A stretch of DNA of 64,000 nt from Desarmillaria ectypa (GCA_030407005.1 JAUDYN010000008.1:1488001-1552000); one strand, 5' to 3'. Positions 20,123-32,273 are shown, counted from the first letter of the stretch. A program made the numbers and translations. Notes: generated from the sequence alone by a model not told the origin.

Positions 20123-22396
20123 CTACTCTTTTACCTCCTTAATCTTGGAGGTGCTCAGCACCACTGCGTCAGTGGGCCCCACATATCTCACAATGTTCTT
20201 CTCTTTTCTTGTAGGGCAATCCCTGCTCAAGTGACCCTTTTGGTCGCACCTGAAGCAGCGCCCCTCGGCCTTTTGCCGGTCTATGTCCATGGGCTTCCCC
20301 GCCCCTCCATACATCGTCCACTTACCAGTTCCAGCATCCCGACTGGCTCCTCCACTCCCAGCACTCGGCTTTGGAGCCGAGGAACTTGTCGCCCCAGTGG
20401 TGTTCTTACTGCTGGGTTGCTGTTGCTGGGGATGCGGGCCCTGCTTCTGGCCGTCCTGAGGCGTACTGGTGGTCTGGTCAAAGACCCACTTCCACTGTCT
20501 CTCTTCATACATCTGGAGGATGCGTTCCTTCCACTCCGGATATGAGCGCGGGATGCTCACACCCATATTTGATATGAAGGTCGTGTATGAACTAGGCACT
20601 CCTAGTTGCACCGCCTTCACCATTGCGCCACGTTTGGCTTCATCGGTCCTTCGGCCTGCTAGCTTGGCTTCTTCTTCCAGCTTCTGGAAGTAATGGGAGG
20701 TGGGCTGTGCTCCCATGCACAAGTCAAACATGCGCTTTTCATGAATTTCCTCAATTGCGGGATCTCGGAATTGTCGTGTGACTAGATCGACAAAGTTGGC
20801 CCAGTCGGAGTATCGGAAATGGGCAGCGGTGCCATCAAAGGCGTTGCCCACCCAGTATTCGGGTCTCTTGTAGACCCACCAGTCCTTGGCAGTGCCCTCA
20901 AAATGAGACGTCGCAAATAGTACCAGGTGTGATGGCACCTGGAAATAGTGTCGAAACACTTCAAAGTAGGCGATGCAATCGCCTATGAAGCATTCAATGT
21001 TGTCATGGTCCCCTTTGAATGGGGCTGGGACCTTGATGAGGGTTGGTTTGATGCCCAAATACAGGGCATTGGTGGTGGCATTCCCGACCGGGTTTGGGAT
21101 TGGGTCAGAGGGTCCCCGACCAGGGGGCAGTCTTGGGATCGAAAATCGATCTGGCCTGTACCCTGGGTAGCCTCTTGGTGGCCCCGGTGGTCTTCCCCTC
21201 TCCGGCTCCTTCTCCCACTCTTGGACTCAGAGGTAGTCCACCAATGTCTTGCGGGCGGAGTCCTCCTTGTCCAGCTCTTTGCGCATTTCCGCTATGCACT
21301 GCTCTTTCTCCAGCAGCTCATTCCACATCTGCTGCCGGGTTTCTTCTGCCGTGGCAGGGGTTCTTGACGCCCCTGCAGTGGCATTTCCTGCAGGGGCTCC
21401 TTCAGCTTCCATTTCCTCTCCCGCCCCTGCGAAGAGAAGACTACCACCCTGATAGGGGTGGTATTCTTGGTGACGCGCCCTATGATGAGGGGGTGAGTCG
21501 GGGAGTGGTTGTGGGCTTATGACCGGGGTATCTGGTGGGTGATCCAGATAGATTTCATATTGGGGATGGTGGTATTCCATCCCGCCATAATAACCTGTAT
21601 CGTAGGTAAACGTATTGTACTGGGGCTCTTGCCACCTCCAGCCTCCATAAGTGCTGGAGGGTCCACTCCAGTTCCCACTGTTCCTGAGCGGTTCAGGGTT
21701 GTAACCCTGGAAAATGATCCCTGGCGGAGGGGCAGAAAATTGACCGGTCGCAGTTGGCGCGTATCCGGTGATTGATGATGTTGGCCCAGTAATTGCTGAG
21801 CCCATCAAATGGGACTCAAATGGGGTCGCCCCTGTTAAGGGTGAGCCACTCATCCATCTTGACTCTGGGCTCCTCCCAGAGGTCGCAGGCTTTGATGTCC
21901 CTTCATCGAACCTCCCATGCTGCAGTCCGGAATGGACTGAATAGTCTCTGGTTGACCTCAGAGAGGTCCGGCCAGATGAAATCGTCCCTGTGTGGATTGA
22001 AGGGGTCATCGGCGGCACGGGGAGCAGCCAGGACCAGGGCGTTGTCTCTGACGACGACGTCGTCGGACTCGTCATCGGAGATTTCGATGATGGGGAGGGA
22101 GGAGAGGGAGATTTCTTCTCTCTCGTCTGGCCACCGCTCATGGCTCCAGGGGCCGTAGGGGTGGTTTCGATCCATGTCTGGATCGTCGGGGTGGTGGGGT
22201 CCGGAATGGCCGGACCTCCTACTGTTGTCGCTGTCAGGCGATGGGGAGTCTGATCTCTGCTGGGATATGCGGAGGGCGGGGGTTCTTGGATGAGGGGGGG
22301 GGGGCCAGGGTATGGGGGTGGAGGTTCGTCCATCTCAGCCCGTACGTCCCACGCATATTCTTCGGCCGCTGTAAGGCCACCTGTTGGTCGCTCCAA
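20123..22396 (-). pseudogene. gag of TE-C
   Basis: The open stretch 21227-22396 gives the N-terminal low-complexity part and a coiled-coil ending in KTLVDYL-stop. TE-A reads LRVQEK there, so the TGA is decay from a sense codon. From 21058 to 20123 the Gag core and CCHC knuckle are open: PFKGDHDNIECF, FEGTAKDWWVYKRPEYW, YFQKLEEEAKLAG and CFRCDQKGHLSRDC, ending KIKEVKE. The acidic alternative frame lies at 21903-22175 (IEISDDESDD, DDFIWPDLSEVNQRLF). Confidence 0.88.
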
Positions 22397-22672
22397 TGCG
22401 ATGGTGGGTCATTCCATCCTGTAATGGAGGAGGACGGCTCTTGCGTTATAGGTGCGAGTGGATTGGGCAATCTGGGCCCGAAGTTCTGTGATCCCTGGAG
22501 ATGGGGGTCGCAAGTTATCGCTCTCCTCGGAGGAGGAGGAAGGGCCGACGATGAATCAGGCCTGGAGGCAAATGAGTGGAACTTCCTCTTGTTCTCCCAG
22601 TCTTGTGGGGGATATCCCCCTGGGAAGGTCATTGGGGGTGGGTGGGGCGGGGCAGGGTTCTGGTTCGAGTCG

Positions 22673-22822
22673 TCAGGGCTGCCTTCTCAGCAGGGCCTGG
22701 ATTTCTTCCTCATATATTAATATGGCAAGGACTATAAAAAATGACAATAGTATGGTGCCGCCAATGGCAATGCCGAGGGACACGGTTCGGGGTTCTTGGT
22801 TGTTTCTGTCTTCTCCGGTCAT
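22673..22822 (-). CDS. Micro-ORF with one transmembrane helix (TE-C)
   Basis: This ORF has 49 residues, the same length as in TE-A. Head MTGEDRNNQEPRT, hydrophobic helix at about residues 15-37, tail YEEEIQALLRRQP and a TGA at the identical place. Gag-region frames begin about 40 bp downstream in a different frame. Conservation of length, helix and charge between two copies that are otherwise riddled with stops suggests past selection. Confidence 0.58.
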   Translation of the reverse strand: MTGEDRNNQEPRTVSLGIAIGGTILLSFFIVLAILIYEEEIQALLRRQP

Positions 22823-22868
22823 GAAGAAGATCTTCTATACGGCTAGTGTAATAGAAGTGAAGGGGGAA

Positions 22869-22881
22869 ATCTCTTGTTTAA
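22869..22881 (-). other. Self-priming primer-binding site of TE-C
   Basis: It adjoins the 5' LTR and is complementary 13/13 to LTR bases 23024-23036 on the same strand. Confidence 0.72.
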
Positions 22882-23304
22882 TATTATGTACCAACTTGGG
22901 CACGTGACTTGGGGCAGTCAGCTGATTCCCTCTGGGCCATTATGCATTCAAACGATCATCCAATTGAGAGAATGGAGCCAATAGCCTTCTGTTTAGTGCA
23001 AACAAGAAGTATATGGTTTTAATTTAAACAAGAGATAGAGTACAACAGTCTAGTTTACTCTGTTTATATAGTGTTTCTATGGCATTATAATTAGATGAAA
23101 CGCTACAGTCCATGCACAAACGGTGTCGAAGTTGGATGATCCAGGAGGATCATAGAACCAATAGAAAGTGTCTGGGGTGACAGACGGTGAGAACGAGAGT
23201 GGTAGCCGGCGAATAGCTGGATACGAGTCAGTTTCTGGGCTAGATTAGATGGATGAGTCATAGATATGACTTGGATAAGATAAGATAACAAAAAAATCGT
23301 AACA
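22882..23304 (-). repeat. 5' LTR of TE-C
   Basis: A 423-bp LTR. The inner end is TA instead of CA (plus-strand TATTATG at 22882). About 22 differences from the other TE-C LTR, all transitions by eye. Confidence 0.93.
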
Positions 23305-23640
23305 ATTTCCTTAGTCATTGACTCTCAGCTAGTGCTACCATCACACCCATTGTTTGGGTACAACTGCCCCCTTTCTATCGCCTGGGCACTAGCGACTTCC
23401 TTCCTGTCAGCTTTGATCCTGTGACTCTCCAGTCTGGTGAGATACTCAGCCTCATCAGGTTTTCTTCCACCCAGACCAGTTCATCCAGGGCTTTGGTCCT
23501 GGCCTTAGTTAGAGGTGCTATCCTGGTCCCTTGCTAACCCTGGCAAGGTTGATGGGCTTGTCCCTCTGCTCGAGGAGGGTGCTGCAGTGTTCAGACTTCT
23601 GGGAGGCCCAAGGGAGTCCTGCCTACTATCTGCTGCCCAT
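23305..23640 (-). pseudogene. TE-D linker remnant right of TE-C
   Basis: It begins with the duplicated ATTTC and reads the gag-pol linker of the family in degenerate form (compare TE-C 19526-19800). It ends abruptly at 23640, where an unrelated 96-bp repeat begins. The 5' part of TE-D is therefore missing. Confidence 0.8.
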
Positions 23641-23736
23641 TGATATGCTGTCTACGCATTCACACCTAGATTTTGCGATTTTGTAACAATACTATTGCAC
23701 ATCTATCCTATACTAGTGATACATAGAGGACTATAG
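23641..23736 (+). repeat. 96-bp inverted repeat, left copy
   Basis: It begins TGATATGC and ends GGACTATAG, and matches the reverse complement of 32973-33068 at 85 of 96 positions by eye. Sequence on both sides of the module differs between the copies. Confidence 0.85.
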
Positions 23737-25009
23737 CTGAGGCGTCAAGCTGATAGTTAAAAGCAGTAAGCAACTGGTAGAGCCAGGACTTAGATGCAAC
23801 ACCATTAGTGGGTTAAATCTACCAGCTGGCCAGACTAGTAACTTGAATGCTAGCAGGACTAAGTGAAATACAGCCACTAGCAAATGAAGGATGCTACTAG
23901 CACACAAAAACCAGGAGCAGAGTACACAGATCTCGTGAAGTTCTGTCACTAGCAGCCCAGACTGGACATAAATGTCTAAGTCAGGATAACTAGTCACATG
24001 GCAATCTTGAAACAGGACTTAGAAATAAATTAGGAATGGATTAACCTTGAGCCCAAATCTGACTATTTTGATATAGATCTCTTATGATCAATGCTAGTGG
24101 AGCCAGACTGCACCCTCGATCATGATCAGATAGCTGTTACAGGCACCAATATCCGGATATCCATATAACCGTGTTACTAGGGCATGTAGTTGTGCCAAGG
24201 GTGTGGAAAGACCAACTGTGGAGTCTCTAGACCGAATATTTGAAAAAAAAACAGACTAGACCAACTATTGTGTGATTATTCACCATTATTCGTGACTAGC
24301 CAAGAAATCCTTACCAATATACCCTATACCCAGATGATATTTATAGTTTTGCCTCAGTAGTATATAAGTAGTGGGATGGGTGCTCAGTGCAAAGCAGGCA
24401 AGCCATCCCCACAGTTGAGCCCTCACTGGTAGTAACTGGTGTCCCCAATTAAAGGCTTTTGTGCTTAACCTCGACAAAGTGATTAATAGTCACTAAGTCA
24501 CCCATAGAATTGCATTGAATTGAAGTCCATTAGAGTCACTGTTGTGTCCTGCAAAGGTCCGGAGTGTTTTGAAGTTAGTTCAAGCAAAGTTCTCAGAGTT
24601 ATAGTTTATTCTTAGGCCAAGAGCGCCACTAGTTAGCCAAGAGTGCAGCTAGTCAAGTGTTTATCACTTGTAGGAAGCAGTATAGGGCCAAGAGTGCCAC
24701 CAGCCTGAAGCCGTTTCAGTCAGAATGAGCGCAGTAGCTCAAACCAAGTCACTCTTATCCAATTGTGTCTTACCCACCCCACTAGTATGAGTAGTACTTT
24801 GTATAAACTCACTAGTAACAAATAAAATGTCTTTAAGACAATTGTACTTGATTATTGAAGTCTGCAGAGTGCTTCCATCATACTCAAAACTGCCCGAATT
24901 CAATATTGGTGATTAAGTGTAGAGTAGTAAAAGGTTTAGTGTGATTGGTGTTCATTGCCATTCCCTAATTCTTTTGTCACTTGCTGTTACCAAGCACATC
25001 ACCAGGTGT
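23737..25009. other. Unassigned LTR-like, ACTAG-rich repeat DNA
   Basis: No open reading frame of note is present. The plus strand has a TATATAAG box at 24361-24368 and AATAAA at 24821-24826, spaced as in a long LTR, and three degenerate copies of a CCAAGAGTGCCACTAG-like unit between about 24615 and 24705. The word ACTAG occurs roughly a dozen times. I could not find clean TG...CA borders or a partner copy, so the element type is not settled. Confidence 0.4.
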
Positions 25010-25232
25010 CTAGGGGGTCGGGGGGGTGGTGCAGGTCAGCGGGCTTGCCTTTGCTGGAGCAAAGCCCATATTTCTTCCTTGTAGAGTAGTACAGCAAGGA
25101 CCATGAAAAAAGTCAATAGGATGGTGCTGCTGATAGTGATGCCGAGAGAAACAGTTTGAGGTTCTTGTCAGTTGTTTTCTTCTTCAGGCATGAAGAAGGC
25201 TTCTTTATAGCTAGCATTGAAGAAGCAAGGAA

Positions 25233-25245
25233 ATCTCTTGACTAA
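25233..25245 (-). other. Self-priming primer-binding site of TE-E (co-varied)
   Basis: The plus strand reads ATCTCTTGACTAA. It matches 13/13 the reverse complement of LTR bases 25388-25400 (TTAGTCAAGAGAT). In TE-A, TE-B and TE-C both sites carry GTTTAA where TE-E has GACTAA, so both members of the pair changed together. Confidence 0.78.
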
Positions 25246-25668
25246 TGTTAGGTACCACCTTGGGCACATGACTTGGGATGTCAGCTGATCTCTCTGGGCT
25301 GTTATGTGTTCAAACAATCACCCAAGTTGAGAGATAGAAGCTTTTGGTCTTCTGTGTAGTGCGAGTAAGGAGTATATAATTTTAAGTTTAGTCAAGAGAT
25401 AGAGTACAACTATGTAGTTTACTCTATTTATATACTATTTCTACAGCATTATATATAGATGAAATGCTAGAGTCCATGCACAAACAGTGTTGAAGTATGG
25501 TGGTCTGGGAGGATCATACAATCAATAGAGAACATCTGGGGTGACAGACAGTGAGAATGAGGGTAGTAACCAGTGAGTAGCTGGATACGAGTCAGATTCA
25601 TAGATAGATTATATGGCTGAGTCATAGATATGACTTGGATAAGATGAGATAACAGAAAAATCATAACA
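25246..25668 (-). repeat. 5' LTR of TE-E
   Basis: A 423-bp LTR with intact TG...CA ends. A reverse-strand TATATAAA box at 25427-25434 is 34 bp from the predicted RNA start at 25400. Confidence 0.9.
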
Positions 25669-26185
25669 GAAACCATGCACCAATGCAAGCTCTTGACAGG
25701 AAAACACCTGAAGAAGCATGGACAGGAAGAAAACCCGATGTCTCACACCTACAAGAGTTTGATTGTGCAGTCTGGATCAAACAGGAAGGAATCAGTCTTT
25801 CAAAGCTGGGTGGAAACTCAGGAAAAGCAAAAAAAACATACCTTCATGGGATTCACAGAGGATGCAACAGTCATCAAATACTATGACACAGAACTTTGCA
25901 CAATCTGAGAATCCCAGACCTACAAGTTTATTGAGCCCATGGCTATAGAACAAAGCACAGACAATGTGCAGCTTGTGGGGGAGGCAGCAAAGACTAACAA
26001 TCCATCATTGCCAAAGGAAGCTGAAGAAGGAAGTCAGCAAACCACATTACTACAGCCCAAAACCAAAGAAACCCCTGAGCCAACACCAGAAGTAATATGA
26101 CACACCTCATGTATCACTAGTAATCATGACTACCACAAGCTCAACAATCCCAATGCATGGAAAGCAGCACCATCATAAACTCCAT
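25669..26185 (+). pseudogene. Ty1/Copia integrase C-terminal fragment
   Basis: The plus strand reads KTPEEAWTGRKPDVSHLQEF, the conserved start of the Copia integrase C-terminal region, then CAVWIKQEG and, in another frame, KYYDTELCTI. A charged spacer with EEGSQQTTLLQPK follows. It is cut on the left by TE-E and on the right by TE-F, with frame breaks. It is a different copy from the Copia gag at 31717-32273, which lies on the other strand. Confidence 0.8.
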
Positions 26186-26844
26186 TGGGATTTTGTGAAA
26201 ATGAGAATATCATTTAGATAGATGGCTACTTTTCCTCCAGTGATGAGATCCTTGAAGATGACATTCATCATCCACTGGAATGTAGCCAGAGAATTGGTAA
26301 GGTCAAAGAACATAACCGTAGGCTCAAAGAGTCCTTGATTAGTTCTGAAAGTGGCTTTTTCCTCATCTCCTTCTTGAATTTGTACATTATTGTATCCCCA
26401 TCGGACATCCAGTTTGGAGAAGTATTTTGCTCTTTGTAATTTGTCAATCAGTTCAGATATTAATGAAAGTGGATAACAGTTCTTGATTATCATCTCATTG
26501 AGTTTACAGTAATCCTGAACAGAATGTAGAGAGCCATCCTTTTTCTTGATGAAGAAGAAAGGAGAGGCAAAGGGGGATTTGGAAGGGTGAATATGCTCTG
26601 AGTCTAGGTTTTCATCAAGGAATTTATCCAACTGTCCTTGCTCATTTTGGTTGAGCAGGTAGACTTTGCAGTCTAGAGTGGATTTGGCATTGGGGATTAG
26701 CTTGATAGCATGGTCCCAGGGTTTCTGATCTGGTAGTTCATCAAAGCTTTCTTTAGAGAATAGATCTCTAAAGCTTTGATACTGAGGAGGTATGAGCTCC
26801 TTGAATGTCTTCTTCAGTTTTTCTGCATTTACAGCTGCTGCCAT
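26186..26844 (-). pseudogene. TE-F reverse transcriptase fragment
   Basis: An open stretch of about 220 codons: PPQYQSFRDLFSKESFDELPD, KSPFASPFFFIKKKDGS, YFSKLDVRWGYNN, FDLTNSLATFQWMMN and YLNDILIFTKS. The YLND variant is kept in this diverged copy. Confidence 0.88.
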
Positions 26845-26865
26845 TTCATTGGCATGATGTACTGC

Positions 26866-28730
26866 TCATAATATGATTTTTTCCTGTATATTGACTGCAA
26901 GAATAGTTTCACCTTCTTCTAGTTCTTCATCCCACCTATCTTCTTTGTCTGAGTCAGGGTGAGTGAAATGATTCTTGATACAATGACATTGTCTGAATGT
27001 CATTGATCCTGTCTTCCAGTTAACCAATGGATTATGGCATTTAAGCCAGTTGTGGCCCAAATACACTGTTTTGGAGCCTAAGTCCATGACCACAAGGTCA
27101 ATTCATTTGACATGGTCTCTGATGGTCATTTGGAGTTCCACAAATTCAGTTATATCACCTGCTTTGTTACAGATTCCATTTGCATTGTAGACAGGTATGG
27201 GAGAAGTGGCTTTTCTAGTATCCAACTGGTGTTGTTGGATATAGGTTCAGTTGATAGAGCTGCCAGTGCAACCACTATCCAACAATGCATGAGTTGTCAA
27301 GGTCTTCTTTCTAGTACAGGGAGTGAGTTGAATATCCACCAGAAAGTCTCATCTAAAGCTTTTGGTACTATGGATATACCAGATCAGTTCATGAAGTTCA
27401 TAGAGTTGCTCATGTGCAACACTTTCTTCAGTGTTCAAGCTCTGAATGAGCTCATCGGTAATCTCTCTAAGTCATTTAGGATGAACCCAAGTAGAGAGAA
27501 TGGCTTTGGTGACTGCCAAATTCTTGGTACTTCAGATAGCATAGAGAGTCCAGTCAACTCCAAAGGGCTTGTACCACACATGATTGGGTAGCCCCATGAC
27601 CAGTGGGATTTCAGGATTTGGTACCCCCTTGTTAGATGGGATTTCAGGTGTCAGGATTCTGGCTTTGGATTGTTTTGCCTTCCACTGTAGGAAAGCTATA
27701 TCATCTTCTTCATCTAGTACTTCAACAATAGTGGTGATTCTGCTGGGGTGCCCTCTTTTTACCACCTGGACACTAGCAGACTCCTTTCCTATGGCTGTTG
27801 TGAATGCTACCAGTGATGGGTGATAGGCAGTTGCACTCCAATCTTCAGGGATGTCAACTGGCAAAGTTGGCATTCATTCTGCATTGTCAGAGTTGGGATC
27901 TGCTGGTACTGGCAACTCAACTGATACCTTCTCCTCTGAGTCAGGGGGCTTGCTACTATGTCCCTGGCTAGCACTTTTCTTAATGGAGCTAGGCTGAGGT
28001 CTTGCTGGACTCAGCCAAACTTTTAGATCCTGATTTAGATGCCCCCTTTTTACTGCCTGGGTGCTAGTGGCTTCCTCCTATTCTTTGGCCTGAGTTTGCT
28101 TGGGAACTCAAACAACATCAGGAGGATGTTGGACTTGGCTTAATGGGTCCAAAGTTCCACTACTGCCAATTCCAGTGGAGTACTTGGAGATGGTACTAGA
28201 TGTGAATATGGATGCCATCATTGCAGTCAGTTCCACCATCTGGTTTCTCCTGACTGGACCAGATAGTATATGGCCTCAGTTCTGGCCTTGGTAGGCACTT
28301 GTTTCCTCCACCGACTCTGGTGAGGTTTGTAGACTTGGCTCCCTAAGTGAGGGTGCTGGGGTGTTTGGCTTCAGAGGCCTGAGGGCTTCCCATCTACTGA
28401 CCCTGGTCTGCAGTTTTACCCATATATCCAGTGAGTCTACTGAAGTAGACTCAGTGGACTTCATGGCAGTGCCAGCACCACCTGGCAAATCCTGCATCTT
28501 GTCAGAGGCTCAGGATTCACTATAGATTGTTATGTCAGTGTCTTTCAGGAGTATAATGTACCTGTTTATTATTGATTCTTTGGTTTTCTTTGGCTTTGAG
28601 GTCTGTGACAAAGTCATATATTTAAGCACAGTAATTGAATGTCCTAAATCATGTATATAGGTCTGACCTGTGGAAGCTGAGGACTCACCACTAGGAGATA
28701 TGGTCAAGCAAGGAGAATCAAACCCTTGTC
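26866..28730 (-). pseudogene. TE-F protease and linker
   Basis: YLGHNWLKCHNPLVNW and the acidic EDRWDEELEEGE (26866-27093) mark the protease end. The active-site region lies at about 27240-27300. The linker (27532-28730) is degenerate with stops but retains VKRGHPSRITTIVEVLDEEDD, matching VKRGHFSRTTIVEVPDEEDD of TE-A. Confidence 0.78.
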
Positions 28731-28733
28731 AAT

Positions 28734-31162
28734 CTAATCTTTTGCCTCCTTGATCTTGGCCATAGGTGGCACCACTTTGTTAGTGGGCCCTACTGACCTA
28801 ATGTCCTTGAAGTCTTTTTTTCTAGGGCATTCTTTCACCAGGTGACCTTTCTTATTGCATCTGAAATACCTTTCTTCTGCTTTCTGTTGATCAATTTCCA
28901 TGGGCTTTCCCAATTCTCTGTATGTCATCCATCTTCCAGTTCTGGCATCCCAACTCATCCCCATATTAGCAGTCAGCTTTGGGGCCAAGGGACTTGTTGC
29001 CCCAGCAGCAGCTTTGCTGTTGGGGTGCTGTTGGGGGTTGGGATGAGAGTCCTTCTTCTGTCTATCCTGAGGGATACCTGTGGTCTGGTCAAAGACCCAC
29101 TTTTGCTGTCACTCCTCATACATTTGTGAGATGCATTCCTTCCACTCCAGATATGAGCATGGTGTGTTGATGCCCATGTTTGAGATGAAGGTAGTATAGG
29201 AGGTTGGTACTCCTAATCATACTGCCTTCACTATAGCACTGCATTTATTCTCATTGGTCCATTGGCCTGCCAATTTGGCTTCCTCTTCTAATTTCTGGAA
29301 ATAGTGACAGGCTGCATTCCCATTCAAAGGTCGAACATCCATTTCTCATGGACTTCTTCAATTGTGGGGTCTCTGAATTGACAAAAGACTATTTCAATAA
29401 AGTTATCCCAGGTGGAATATCAAAAGTGGGCAGCAGTGCCATCATAGGCATCACTCACCCAAAACTTGGGTCTCTTGTTTCCTCACCAGTCCTTGGTGGC
29501 CTCTTTGAAGTGTGAGATCACAAACAATACCAGATGCAATGGCACTTGAAAGTAATGTCAGAACATCTCAAAGTAGGCAATACAATTGCCAACAAAGCAT
29601 TCAATGTTATTGTGGTCCTCTTTGAATGGGTTAGGGGTTTTTACGAGGACAGGCTTGATGTCTAGGTACAGGATATCATCAGGTGCATTCCTGACAGGAT
29701 TGGGAATGGAATCAGGAGGGCCTCTTCCAGGGGGTGGTCTTGGGATTGAATAATGATCCAGCTATGATCTAGGATAGCCTCTTGGCAGTTCCATAAGTCT
29801 TCCCCTTTCAGGTTCCTTTCTCTTCTCATTCTTGCAAAGATATTCCACCATCAGTTTCTGGGTGGCTTCTTCTTCTGCGAGTTCTTCCTGCATTTTCCAT
29901 ATGCATTGTTCTTTTTTGGCCAACACAATCCTTGTTCATTGCCAAATTTCTTTCACCATTTTTGGAATTGATGATGGTCCTGCAGGGGTGGGGTCTTCAG
30001 GTGTCATGTTGGCTTTGGCACTTTCTCCCATGCCTGCAAATAAGAGGCTATCATCCTGGTAGGGATGATAATCTTGTTGACATGCCTGACTACAGGATGG
30101 TGAGTTGGGCAAGGTCATAGTTTTGCAACTGGAGTATCTGGGGGGTAGTCAGATACATTTGTGTATTGGGGCTGAAAGTATTCCAGCCTACCATAGTGTC
30201 CATATTTAGTTTTATCAAAGTTGGACATCCAGTCTATTCTCCCTTCTTCTGGCGAGCTCCAGTTGCCATAGCTGTCAAAGGGAGTGACCCAGCTCCTATT
30301 GTTCCTTTGCCATCCTTAGGTGTAGCCCTGGTATCAGGTCACTGATGGCAGGATGATAAAGCTCCCAGTTTCTATTGGTGTAAATCCAGGCATAGATTGT
30401 GGCATTAGGGTTAGGGCCCCCATATTGGGTCACCCCAGTTGAGGGCCAACCACTTATCCATTTCAGGATGGATTTCTGGCCAGGCCATTCTGGCCTTGAC
30501 ATCAGCTCTTCATATTTCCCAGGTGGTGGATATGAAGGGGCTGAGTATTTGCTGATCAATGTCAGTGAGCTTGGGCCAGGTACAATCAGTTCTATTTGCA
30601 TTGAAGGGACTGTTGGGAGGGAGGGGAGAGGATGTAGTCTCTGAGTCAGAGCTTTTGGAGTCACTGGAGAGCTTAATGATTGGAAGGAAGGAAGAGGAAT
30701 TGGTGCCTCCTCAGGGCCAAGAGTCTCTTGCTTGGGCCCAGGGTCCATACAGGTGGTTTTGATCTATTCCAGGATCATTGGGGTGGACAATCCTGAAATA
30801 GGGCCTAGCAGGAGTGGGGGAATGGGGATGTTGGGGTGCAGTGTATGGGGGTGGAGAGTCCTCAATCATAGCCCATATGTCCCTCATGTATTCCTGGGCA
30901 GAGGTGAAGGTAGGTCATTCTAGCCTGTGCATGGCAGGGCCTGAGATCAAGACTTCATTGTTGGTGGCCTCCTTATCTGAGGGGGTGGCTGAGAAACAGA
31001 CCTGGGAGTGAGAGAGTGGAATTTCTTCTCATTCTCCCAATCAGACAGGGGGTATCCTCCTGGGAAGGACATGATCTGGGTGTCAGGATGGTCAGGGAGG
31101 AAGTTGTGGTAAATGACGAGGTCACTGTTCTTGTTGTAGAAGTGTCTGAACTTCTTCTTCAT
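28734..31162 (-). pseudogene. TE-F gag
   Basis: The zinc knuckle YFRCNKKGHLVKEC (28734-28988) is open. The Gag core upstream to about 29700 is broken by stops, and the Pro-rich and N-terminal parts lie at 29932-31162, including FPGGYPLSDWENEKKF near 31080, which matches the start of the gag region in TE-C. Confidence 0.78.
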
Positions 31163-31307
31163 ATGTTAATACAAGGAGGGTGATAAAAATGACAATGAGT
31201 GTGATGCCTCCAATTGTGATGCTGAGAGGGATGGTTTTTCAGTTTTCATTTTCTTCTGGCATAAGTTAATGCTTCTTTTATGGCTAGCATAGAAGGAGTG
31301 GGATTGA

Positions 31308-31320
31308 ATCTTTCAACTAA
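31308..31320 (-). other. Decayed self-priming site of TE-F
   Basis: The plus strand reads ATCTTTCAACTAA. The predicted RNA start in the LTR (31457-31469) gives ATCTTTTGACTAA, so 11 of 13 pair. Both sites share T at the fifth base where all other copies have C in both, a second co-varied position. Confidence 0.65.
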
Positions 31321-31716
31321 TATTATGGCCCTGTCTAGCACATGACTTGGGACATAAGCTGTACTCTCTGGGCTGTCTCATGTTTGGACAATCATCTGTT
31401 AATGAGAGTTAGGCTAAGTTTTTGGTTTTGTGGAGCAGAAGGTATATGATTGTAGTTTAGTCAAAAGATAGAGTACAAGTGTGAAAACTACTCTACTTAT
31501 ATACTGAATATATGGCATTATTAATAGATGAAATGACAAGGTTCATGAGAAAACCTTGATGAAGTTGGATGGTTATTGGTCCAATAGAAACAAATGAGGG
31601 TGACAACCATGGTGAACTGGGGTGGTTGTTGATGAATACATTGATACAAAGTGAAGGCCATGTGAGATGATAGTTGATTAGATTGGATAGGATAAGATAA
31701 CAGAAAAGTCATAATA
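31321..31716 (-). repeat. 5' LTR of TE-F
   Basis: A 396-bp LTR related to the others. The termini have decayed to TA. It was inserted into Copia gag at 31717. Confidence 0.83.
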
Positions 31717-32273
31717 GTTGGGTTATTTCCAGTGGATCCTAGGTATGCTGATGTGCACTGATCCCAGGATTCTGATAGTGATGATATGAGCAGCATCAGG
31801 AAGTCTTCATCAGTGACAATACTCCTCAGCATGCCAAGCTCTTCCTGGATTTGGCACATTTTTGTGGTGTGCTCAACAATGTCTGTGGACTCATCAGCCA
31901 CAGTGCAGTAAAGATGGCATCAGTGTGCAAGTATTCCCAATTTTCCTCTAGCTTCTTTTACTAATTTAAGCTGCATCCACATTTCAGCTGATATTTTTGC
32001 CCCTGCAATGTGTATCATCTGCGAGTTGCTCAATGTGAGCTCAATTTGGGTCTGCGCTTGTCCATCTCCCTCTTTCCACTTTGTGATTTCATCCATTTCT
32101 TCCTTAGTTGGTGAATTTGGGTCTGTCAGAACCAGTTTATTCAATGTTCCATTGGCATACTTCAACAGGGCTCATTCTCACAGGATCACAGTAACACGAC
32201 ACTTTCACAGAACCCAGTTGTGCTCCTGGAGTAGCTCAATGTGGAATAATGATGAGAGTGCAGTGTCAGACAT
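31717..32273 (-). pseudogene. Ty1/Copia gag fragment (UBN2 type)
   Basis: The reverse strand from ATG at 32273 reads MSDTALSSLFHIELL, then ALLKYANGTLNKLVLTDPN, QTQIELTLSNSQMIHI, MWMQLKLVKEARGKLGILAH, DIVEHTTKMCQIQEELGML and SLSESWDQCTSAYLGSTGNN, a fungal Copia Gag. Five or more stops (TGA where Trp or Arg is expected) interrupt it, and TE-F cuts it at 31717. Confidence 0.85.

Larger units (their letters stand above)
14848..23304 (-). mobile_element. TE-C, near-complete Ty3/Gypsy chromodomain retrotransposon
   Basis: This 8457-bp element on the reverse strand is flanked by ATTTC at 14843-14847 and 23305-23309, a perfect 5-bp target duplication. It has two 423-bp LTRs, a primer site, micro-ORF, gag with knuckle, a 650-codon open protease-RT stretch, RNase H, integrase and chromodomain. 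It is the best template in this window for reading the other copies. About 22 LTR differences, all transitions, and several CGA to TGA stops show that it is also decayed. Confidence 0.97.
25010..25668 (-). mobile_element. TE-E, 5' end of a Ty3/Gypsy element
   Basis: It consists of a 423-bp LTR (25246-25668), a primer site and about 235 bp of leader matching the TE-B leader, broken at about 25010. The micro-ORF (from 25191) has a stop after MPEEENN but keeps the hydrophobic helix and the WALLQQR tail after it. The element sits in a Copia integrase gene whose other half is not seen on the left. Confidence 0.85.
26186..31716 (-). mobile_element. TE-F, old diverged Ty3/Gypsy element lacking its 3' half
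   Basis: The reverse strand carries a 5' LTR, primer site, broken micro-ORF, gag (28734-31162), linker, protease (27200-27400 and 26866-27093) and RT up to the YLND motif (26173-26844), then stops at about 26186. RNase H, integrase and 3' LTR are missing. It is clearly diverged from TE-A to TE-D and more AT-rich, with many more stops, so it represents an older sister lineage. Confidence 0.88.
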
